Positions 53,774-64,000 of a DNA stretch of 64,000 nucleotides are shown one piece after another. The notes under the pieces were generated by a model. It made no database searches, had not been told where the DNA came from, and worked only from the letters and a program-made list of their open reading frames with translations. Each line of letters begins with the position of its first letter. Positions within the stretch are counted from its first letter, which is position 1. Source of the stretch: Sapria himalayana (taxonomy: Eukaryota; Streptophyta; Magnoliopsida; Malpighiales; Rafflesiaceae); NCBI GenBank assembly GCA_029783825.1, contig JAREIK010011498.1:214228-278227 (forward strand), given 5' to 3'. A program made the position numbers and the translations under genes.

Positions 53774-56700
53774 TGGTTTATAGGTTTTATTTAAAAAATA
53801 AAATAACAAAAAATTTAATATAACCTTTGAAACTATAACAATTTTTTAATTTTTTTAAATGTGAATACTATATTTAGTTATGATAATCTTAATAATTATA
53901 TATAATGTAAATTCAATATAAACAATTATATTGATATATATTATTATAATGATCATACAAAAGATTAATAAACAATTATTAATAAGATAAATATTGTTTA
54001 AAATATATTTACAAAACCTAAAATGATTCAAAATCAAAGTGAAATATTTTACTAAATATTAATTTTAAATTTTTAAATTTTTGTATCCATTTATAAGCGT
54101 ATATATTTTTTAATGAAAAATAAATTATTTAAATTATATTTGTCTAGCTATTAATTTATATTTTAATTTATATTTCTATAAAAATAAACTTATAAATAAT
54201 TAAAATGATTATATAAAATTATAATGAATACTAATAAAAATGAGATTTATGATTTATTATTTAGGGTATACCTATTTAATGGTTTAAGTTTATTGTGGTT
54301 TTGGGGTTATGAGTTTATTGATTTATATGTTTACTCATTTAGGTTTTATTTATTGATTTATAGGATTTATTTAATCAATGAAATAACAAAAATTTTTTTT
54401 TATGAATTTTCGTGATTTTAAAAGGAAATAACCTTTAAAAATATATTAATTTTTTAATAGTTCTAAAATATGAATACAATACTTAGTTATAATAATCTTA
54501 ATAATTATATTTGTTGTAGATTCAATATAAAAAAATGTATTAATATTTATTATAAATATGATAGAAAAATAAATTAATAAACTATTATTAATAAGACAGA
54601 TATTAATTAAAATATATTTGCAGAACCCAAAATAATTCAATATCTAAGTAAAATATATTACTAAATAAAATTTTAAATTTTTGAAATTTTGTTTATTTTT
54701 ATATGCTTATATTTTTATTCAAAAAAAATAATTTATTTAAATTATATATGTCTCACTAATTATGTATTTTGTAATTAATATTTCTATAAAAAAAACTAAA
54801 AAATAATTAAAAAGAATATTTAAAATTATAAAGAATACAAATAAAAATTAGATTTATTTTTTATTATTTAGGTTATATAGGTTTAATGGTTTAAGTATTT
54901 AGGTGGTTTTAGGGTCTAGGAGTCTAGAGATTTAAATGTTTAGGCATTTAGTGGTTTATAAGTTTTATTTAAATAATAAAATAATAAAAAAATTATTTTT
55001 GTTATTTTTTATCATTTTTGAAGGTTATAACCTTTGAAAATATAATAATTTTTAAATTTTTTTCAAATGTAAATATAATATTTGGTTATAATAATCTTAA
55101 TAATTATAAGACATTTAAATTGAATATAAGTAATTTTATTTTTATATATCATAAAAATGATCAAATAATAAATTAATAAACTTTTATTAATAAGATTGAT
55201 ATCAATTAAAATATAATTGCAAAACCTATATATAATGATTCAAAATCAAAGTAAAATATTTTACTAAATAATACTTTTTTGTTTTTAAATTTTTACTTCT
55301 TTTTATAATCTTATATTTTTTTTTGATTAAAAAAAATTATTAAAATTATATTTGTCTAACTCATTATTTATTTTGTAATTAATATTTCTATAAAAAATAA
55401 ACTAATAAATAATTAAAATAATATTTAAAATTATAATGAATACAAATCAAAATGAGATTTATGATTTATTATATGTGGTATACCAGTTTAATGATTTTAT
55501 TATTTAGGAGTTTTGTCGTTTAGGATTTTATCAATTTATGTTTTTAGGCATTTAGTGGTTTATAGGTTTTATTTATATAATAAAAATAAAATTTTTTTTT
55601 TAGATTTTTTCTGATTTTCAAATTTTATAACCATTAAAAATAAATTAATATTTAAAATTTTTTGAAATGTGAATATAATATTTAGTTATAATAATATTAA
55701 TAATTATATATGATATAAATTTAATATAAATAATTTTATTAATAGATATTATAATAATGATGAAAATTAAATTAAGAAACTATTAATAATAAGATAGATA
55801 ATAATTAAAAAATATTTACAAAACGCAAATTGATTCAGAATTAAAGAAAACTATATTACTGGATAATACTTTTTAATTTTTAAATTTTTACTTCTTTTAT
55901 AAGCGTATATATATTTTTTGATTAAAAAATAAATTATTTAAATTATATGTGTCGCACTCATAATTTATTTTGTAATAAAATTTCTATAAAAATAAACTAA
56001 TAAATAATTAAAATGAATATTTAAAATAATAATAAATTGAAATAAAAATTCAATTTATTAATTATTAAGTAGTATATAACGGTTTAATGGTTTATGTATT
56101 TAGGCATTATGGGGTTTAAAAATTTATTGATATAACTGTGTATGCATTTAGTGGTTTATAGGTTTTATTTAAAAAATAAAATAACATATAATTTATTTTT
56201 ATTATTTTTTCATATTTCCAAAGGTTATAACTTTTGTAAATATAATAATTTTTAAAATTTTTTCAAAAGAGAATTCAATATTTAGTTATAATAATCATTA
56301 TATTTATATATCATATAAATTCAATATAAACAATTTTATTGATAAATATTCTAATAATGATCAAAAAATAAATTAATACACAATTATCAATAAGATAAAT
56401 ATCAATTAAAATATAATTACAAAATCTAAAATGATTCAGAAGGATATCAAAATATATTACTATATAATAAATTTTAGTTTTTAAATTGTTTATTCTTTTT
56501 ATAAGTTTATCTATATTTTTCGATGAAAATTAATTTATATAAATTATATTTGTCTAACTCATAATTTATTTTGTAATTAATATTTATATAAAAATAAAGT
56601 AATATAATTAAAATGAATATTTAAAATTAAAATGATAAAAATAATATTGAGATTTATTATTTATTATTTAGGGTTTTAGAGATTTAGGAGTTATTGAATT

Positions 56701-59700
56701 AAGTGTTTAGGCATTTAGTGGTTTATAGGTTTTATTTAAACAATAAATATCAAAAAAATATTCTTTTTTATTTTTTCACATTTCAAAGGTTATAAACTTT
56801 GAAAATATAATAATTTTAAAATTTCTTTCAAAAGTGAATTCAATATTTAGTTATAATGATCATTATACTTAAATATCATATAAATTCAATATAAACAATT
56901 TTATTGATAAATATTCTAATAATGATCAAAAAATAAATTAATAATCTATTATTAATAAGATAGATATCAATTAAAATATAATTACAAAACCAATAATGAT
57001 TCAGATGCAAAGCAAATTATAATATTATATAATAATTTTTTGTTTTTAATTTTTTTTAATAAGTTTATCTATATTTTTTTGATGAAAAATAATTTATATA
57101 AATTATATTTGTCAAACTCATAATTTATTTTTTAATTAATATTTATATAAAAATAAACAAATAAATAATTAAAATGAATATTTAAAATTATAATGAAAAA
57201 AATTAAAATGATATTTATTGTTTTTTATTTGGGATATATTTGATTAAAAAAATAATGTATTTAGAGTTTTCGAGATTTAGAAGTTATTCATTTAAGTATT
57301 TAGGCATTTAGTCATTTATACGTTTTATTTAAACAATGAAATAACACTATTATTAAATAATGTATATATCTTATTAATAATAAACTATTATTAATAAGAT
57401 AGATATTATTTTAAATATATTTGCAAAAAGTAAATTTATTCAAAATCAAAGTAAAATATATTAAAAAATTATACTTTCTTTGATGTTTTGCTTCTTTTTA
57501 TAAGTTTATATTTTTTGTTATTAAAAGTCAATTATTTAAATTATATTTGTCTTCCTCATAATTTATTTTTAATTTATAATTCTATAAAAATAAACAAATA
57601 AATAATTAAAATGAATATTTAAAATTATAATGAATACAAATAAAATTGAGATTTATTATTTATTATTTAGGATATACTAGTTTAATGGTTTAAGTATTTA
57701 GGTATTTTGGGGTTTAGTGATTTAAGTGTTTAGGCCTTTAGTGATTTATAGTTTTTATATAAAGAATGAAAAAATAAAAAATTTAATTTATTGATTTTTT
57801 TTAATTTTTGAAGGTTATAACCTTTGAAAATATAATAATTTTTAATTTTTTTAAATGTGAATATAATATTCAGGAATAATAATTTTAATAATTATATATA
57901 ATGTAAACTCAATATAAATAATTTTATTAATAGATATTATAATAATGATCAATAAATTATTAATAAACTATTATTAAAAAGAATCATATAAATTAAAATA
58001 TAAATGCAAAATCTAAAATGATACAAAATCAAAATAAAATATTTTACTAAATAATAAATTTTTGTTTTTAAAATTTTACTTATTCTAATAAGCTTATATT
58101 TTTATTTGATTAAATATAAATTATTTAAATTATATATGTCTTACTAATAATATATTTTATAATTAATAATTTTATAACAATTAACTGATAAATAATTAAA
58201 ATAAAAATTTAAAATTATACTGAATAAAAATTAAAAAGAGATTTATGATTTATTATTATTGTATACCAGTTTAATGGTTTTGAGATTTAAAATTTTCTGT
58301 AATGTGAATACAAAATTTAGTTATATTATTATTAATAATCATGCATAATATAAATTCAATATAAAGAATTTTATTGATAGTTATTATAATAATGATCAAA
58401 AATTAAATTAATAAACGATTAATAATAAGATAGATATTCATTAAAAAATATTTAAAAAACAAAAATTGATTCAAAATTAAAGGAAAATATATTACTGAAT
58501 AATAATTTTTAATTTTTAAATTTTACTTCTTTTATAAGCGTATATATTTTTTTTGATTAAAAATAAATTATTTAAATTATATTTGTCTTACTCATAATTT
58601 ATTTTGTAATGAATATTTCTATAAAAATAAACTAATAAATAATTAAATGAATATTTAAAATTATAATAAATAGAAATAAAAATTAGATTTATTAATTATT
58701 ATGTATTATATAGTGGTTTAATGGTTTATGTATTTAGGTATTCCGGGGTTTAGAAGTATACTGTTTTAATTGTGTATGCATTTAGTGGTTTATAGGTTTT
58801 ATTTGAAAAATAAAATAACAAAAAATTTATTTTTTTTATTTTTTGATATTTTCAGGTGTTATAACCTCTGAAAATATAATAATTTTTAAATTTTTTTCAA
58901 AAGCAAATTCAATATTTAGTTATAATAATCATTATATTTATATATCATATAAATTCAATATAAACAATTTTAGTGATTAATATTCTAATAATGATAAAAA
59001 AAATAAATTAAAAATCTTTTATTAATAAGAAAGATATCAATTAAAATATAATTACAAAACATAAATTTATTCATAAGCAAACCAAAATATATTACTATAT
59101 AATAATTTTTTGTTTTGTATTTTTTTTATTTTAAAATGTTTATCTATTTTTTGATTAAAAATAATTTAAATAAATTATATTTGTCTAACTCATAATTTAT
59201 TTTTTAATTAATATTTATATAAAAATAAACAAATAAATAATTAAAATGAATATTTAAAATTATAATGAAAAAAATGAGATTTACTATTTATTATTTAGGG
59301 TATACCGGTTTAATTTAAATTATATCTGTCTCACTAATAATTTATTTCGTAATTAATATTTTTTAAAAATAAACTGATAAATAATTAAAATAAAAATTTA
59401 AAATTATACTGAATTGAATTTAAAATGATATTATGATTTAATATTAATGTATACCAATTTAATAGTTTAAGTATTTAAAGGTTTTTTCATATAGGAGTTT
59501 AGCGATACATGTTTTTAGGCATTTAGTGGTTTATAGGATTTATTTAAACAATAAAATATCAAAAAAAAATTGTAATTTTTTGTAATTTTCATAGGTTATA
59601 AACTTTGAAAATATAATAATTTTTAAAATTTTTTGAAATGTGAATACAATATTTAGTTATAATAATTTTATTAATTATATATCATATAAATTCAATATAA

Positions 59701-62700
59701 ACAATTTTATTGATAGAAATTATAATGATGATCAAATATTAAATTAATAAACTATTAATAATAAGATAGATATTAATTACAAAATATTTACAAAACCCAA
59801 ATTGTTTCAAAATTAAAAAAAAAATATTACTGGATATTAATTTTTAATTTTTATATTATTACTTCTTTTATAAGCATATATATATTTTTTAAAAAAATAA
59901 ATTATTTAATTTATTTTTGTCGCACTCATAATTATTTTTGTAATAAAAATTTATATAAAAATAATCTAATAAATAATTAAAATGAATATTTAAAATTATA
60001 ATAAATTGAAATAAAAATTAGATTTCTTAATTATTAATTAGTATATAGCGGTTTAATGGTTTATGTATTTAGGCATTAAGGGCTTTAGGAGTTAACTGAT
60101 TTAATTGTGTATGCATTTAGTGGTTCATAGGTTTTATTTAAAAATTTAAATAAAAAATATTTATTTTTATTAAATTTTTATATTTTCAAAGGTTATAACC
60201 TTTTAAAATATAATAATTTTTAAATTTTTTTCAAATGTGAATTCAATATTTAGTTATAATAATCATTATATTTATATATCATATAGATTCAATTTAAACA
60301 ATATTATTGATAAATATTCTAATAATGATAAAAAAATAAATTAATAATCTATTATTAAAAAGATAGATATCAATTAAAGTATAATTACAAAACCTATAAT
60401 GATTCAAAAGCAAAGCAATTTATATTACTATATAATAATTTTTTGTTTTTAATTTTTTTTTCTTTTAATAAGTTTATTTATATTTTTTTTATAAAAAATA
60501 ATTTATATAAATTATATTTGTCTAACTCATAATTTATTTTTTAATTAATATTTATATAAAAATAAACAAATAAATAATTAAATGAATATTTAAACTTATA
60601 ATGAAAAAAAAATGAGATTTATTCTTTATTTTTTAGGGTATACCAGTTTAATTTAAATTATATCATTCTCTCTAATAATTTGTTTTGTAATTAATATTTT
60701 AATAAAAATAAACTAATAAATAATTAAAATAAAAATTTAAAATTATACTTAATAAAAATTAAAATGAGATTTATGAATTATTATTAATTTATACCAGTTT
60801 TATATTTTAAGTATTTAGAGGTTTTGTCATTTAGGACTTTAGCAATTTATGTTTTTAGGCATTTAGTGGTTTCTAGCTTTTGTTTAAACAATGAAATAAC
60901 AAAAAAATTATTTTTGATATTTTTTCACATTTTCAAAGGTTATAACCTTTGACAATATAATAATTTTAAAATTTTTTAAAAATGTAAATATAATATTTAG
61001 TAATAATAATCATTATAATTATATATAATATAAAGTAAATATAAACAATTTTATTGATTGATATGATATCAATTATCAAAAAATAAATTAATATGTTATT
61101 ATTATTATGATGGATATAAATTAAAATATAATTTTAAAACCTAAAATTATTCAAAATCCACTTAAAATTTTTTACTAAATAATAATTTTTTTTAGTTTTT
61201 GCTTCTTTTTATAAGCTTATATATATTTTTGATGAAGAATAAATTATTTAAATAATATTTGTATCACTAATATTTTATTTTGTAGTTAATATTTAAATAA
61301 ATTATTTAAATTATAATTAAGGTTTTCGAGTTTAAAGGTTTAAGTATTTATTGGCTTTTGTGTTTAGGAGTATAGATGTTTAAGTGTTTAGGCTTTTATT
61401 GGTTTATAAGTTTTATTTAATATGATATAGCAAAAAATTTATTTATATTATTTTTTCTAATTTTTGAATATTATATCCTTTGAAAATATAATAATTTTTA
61501 AATTTTTTTCAAATGTAAATATAATATTTATTTATAATAATCTTCATAATTATAATTCATTTCAATTCAATATAAATAATTATATTGCTAGATATTATAA
61601 TTATGATCAAAAAATAAATTAATAAACTATTATTAATAAAATAGTTATTATTTATAAAGTATTTGCAAAATCTAAATTTATTCAAATCTAAGTAAAATAT
61701 ATTACTAAATAATATTTTTTTTAATGTTTTGCTTTTTATAACATTATATTTTTGTTATTAAAAATAATTTATTTAAATTTTATTTGTCTTACTCATAATT
61801 TATTTTGTAATTTATAATTCTATAATAATAAACTAATAAATAAATAAAATAATTATTTAAAATTATAATGTATAGAAATAAAATTGAGATTTATTATTTT
61901 TATTCAGGATATACCGGTTTAATGGTTTAAGTATTTACGTGTTTTTTGGTTTAGGAGTTTAGTGATTTAAGTGTTTAGACCTTTAGTGATTTATACTTAT
62001 TATCTAAAGAATTAAAAAACAAAAAATTTAATTTTTTGAATTTTTTTAATTTTTGAAGGTGGTATACCTTTGAAAATATAATAATTTTAATTTTTTTTAA
62101 ATGTGATTATAATATTTGTTATAATAATCTTAATAAATATATATAATGTAAACTAAATATAAATAATTTTATTAATAGATATTATAATTATGATCAATAA
62201 ATAAATTAATAAACTAGTATTAATAAGAATGATATAAATTAAAATATAATCGTTGAATCTAAAATGATTCAAATCAAAATAAGATATATTACTAAATAAT
62301 AATTTTTTATTTTAAAATTGTCTCATTTTATAAGCACATATATTTTTTTGATGAAAAATAAATTATTTAAATTATATCTATCTCACTAATAATTTATTTT
62401 GTAATTAATATTTCTATAAAAATAAATTGAGAAATAATTAAAATGAATATTTAAAATTATAATGAATACAATTTAAAAAGAGTTATATGATTTATTATTT
62501 AGGGTATACCTATTTAATGGTTTAAGTTATTTGTGGTTTTGGGGTTAAAAAGTTTATTTATTTATATGTTTGCACATTTAGGTGTTTATAGGTTTTATTT
62601 AATCAATGAAATAACAAAAAATTTATTTTTATGAATTTTCGTGATTTTCAAAGGTTATAACATATGAAAATATAATAATTTTATAATCTTTCTAAAATAT

Positions 62701-64000
62701 GAATACAATACTTAGTTATAATAATCTTAATAATTATATTTGATGTAAATTTAATATAAAAATTTTATTAATATATATTATTATAATGATCGAAAAATAA
62801 ATTAATAAACTATTATTAATAAGATAGATATTAATTAAAATATATTTGCAGAACCCAAAATAATTCAAAATTAAAGTAAATTATATTACTAAATACAATT
62901 TTAAATTTTTTAAATTTTGTTTATTTTTATAAGCTTATTTTTTTTTCATAAAAAATAATATAATAAAATTATATGTCTCACTCATTTATATATTTTGTAA
63001 TTAATATTTCTATAAAAATAAACTAAAAAATAATTAAAATGAATATTTAAAATTATAATGAATACAAATAAAAATGAAATTTATTATTTATTATTTAGGT
63101 TATATAGGTTTAATGGTTTAAGTAATTAGGGGGTTTTGTGGTTAAGGAGTCTAGATATTTAAATGATTAGGCATTTAGTGGTATGTTTTATATAAATAAT
63201 AAAATAATTAAAAAATTATTTTGGTGATTTTTTATCATTTTTGAAGGTTATAACCTTTGAAAATATAATAATTTTTAAATTTTTTTTCAAATGTAAATAT
63301 AATATTTAGTTATAATAATCTTAATAATTATAAGACATTTAAATTCAATATAAGTAATTTTATTGTTCGATAATATAAAAATGATCAAATAATAAATTAA
63401 TAAACTATTCTTAATAAGATTGATATTAATTAATATATAATTGCAAAACCTATATATAATGATTCAAAATCAAAGTAAAATATATTACTAAATAATAATT
63501 TTTTGTTTTTAAATTTCTACTTCTTTTTATATGATTATATTTTTTTTTGATTAAGAATAAATAATTAAAATTATATTGACTCGCTCATTATTTATTTTGT
63601 AATTAATATTTCTATGAAAAATAAACTAATAAATAAGTAAAATGAATATTTAAAATTATAATGAATACAAATTAAAATGAGATTTATGATTTATTATATG
63701 TGGTATACCAGTTTATGGTTTGATTATTTAGGGGTTTTGTCATTTAGGAGTTTATTAATTTATTTTTTTAGGTTTTTAGTGGTTTATAGGTTTTATTTAT
63801 ATAATAAAAATAAAAAAAGTTTTTTTTAGATTTTTTCTAATAATCAAAGGTTATAACCTTTAAAAATAAAATAATTTTTAAAATTTTTAGAAATGTGAAT
63901 ACTATGTATAATTATATTAATCTTACTAATTATATATCATATAAATTCAATATAAACAATATTAATGATATATATTATAATAAAATCAAAAATTAAATTA
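53774..64000 (+). repeat. A+T-rich satellite array, block 4 (plus orientation)
   Basis: The same family continues to the window end. Palindrome cores or remnants lie near 53820 (half only), 54424, 55023, 55620, 56221, 56790, 57811, 58858, 59595, 60190, 60940, 61470, 62061, 62651, 63244 and 63850. The higher-order markers GGAGTCTAGA at 54919 and 63146 are 8227 bp apart. The variant words TATATGTGGTATACCAGTTT near 55473 and 63700 repeat at the same interval, showing a unit of about 8.2 kb. Rearranged patches lie at 53815-53825, about 56663-56680 (deletion with shared TTTAGGGT) and 57346-57380 (loss of a palindrome region). Confidence 0.95.
53815..53835 (+). repeat. Half palindrome: left arm deleted up to the centre
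   Basis: Just right of the hAT insertion the monomer reads AAATTTAATATAACCTTTG. The right arm TAACCTTTG is present, but the left arm and its T-rich flank are gone, with the break at or next to the symmetry centre. Confidence 0.7.

Noticed and set aside
53308..53809. Overlapping open frames at the right end of the hAT element
   Set aside because: They overlap on both strands, arise from low-A+T subterminal repeats, and some cross the element boundary into satellite.
1..64000. CRISPR-like array of regularly spaced palindromes
   Set aside because: Spacing is about 590 bp and the intervals are themselves homologous, so this is a tandem satellite. There are no cas genes and the context is eukaryotic.

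Overview
The window looks like nuclear DNA of a flowering plant. About 58 of the 64 kb is one extremely A+T-rich tandem satellite family, interrupted by a 2.15 kb segment of ordinary composition (about 26780-28930) and a 3662-bp hAT-superfamily DNA transposon (50104-53765). The plant assignment rests on degenerate TTTAGGG-type (Arabidopsis-type telomere) motifs inside every satellite unit and on a plant-style hAT element with a BED-finger transposase. The species cannot be read from the sequence. I see no intact protein-coding gene, rRNA, tRNA or CRISPR array. Nearly all short open frames in the satellite are chance stretches in A+T-rich DNA.

Satellite. The monomer is usually about 590-600 bp, with recurring long (about 740 bp) and short (about 450-540 bp) forms. 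In the orientation used for 20-64 kb, each unit has: (i) a perfect or near-perfect palindrome centred on CAAAGGTTATAACCTTTG, 26-34 bp when intact; (ii) an A+T core containing TGATCA; (iii) a region with an AAGCTT or AAGCGT variant; (iv) a run of about 90 bp of degenerate telomere-like heptamers or octamers; then the next palindrome. I find roughly 90 copies or remnants of the palindrome. Monomer variants recur in order and form a higher-order repeat of roughly 8.2-10.4 kb. A TCTAGA-bearing marker lies at 424, 10814 and 19364, and in inverted form at 36271, 41682, 54919 and 63146.

Layout. 1-20055: satellite in one orientation (called minus). About 20056: orientation switch. 20056-26779: satellite in the opposite orientation; 20056-25688 is a colinear inverted counterpart of 12200-17540. 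26780-28930: non-satellite segment with its own telomere-like tract and a minus-strand AATAAA plus A-run. 28931-50103: satellite. 50104-53765: decayed hAT element with an exact 8-bp target duplication, inserted inside a telomere-like block. 53766-64000: satellite.

The most notable points are the conserved palindrome, including copies changed symmetrically in both arms and copies with lesions at the centre; its pairing with a telomere-like tract in every unit; the array-scale inversion; and the clustering of insertions and deletion junctions in the telomere-like block. A (peri)centromeric, subtelomeric or heterochromatic-knob setting is plausible, but that is inference.
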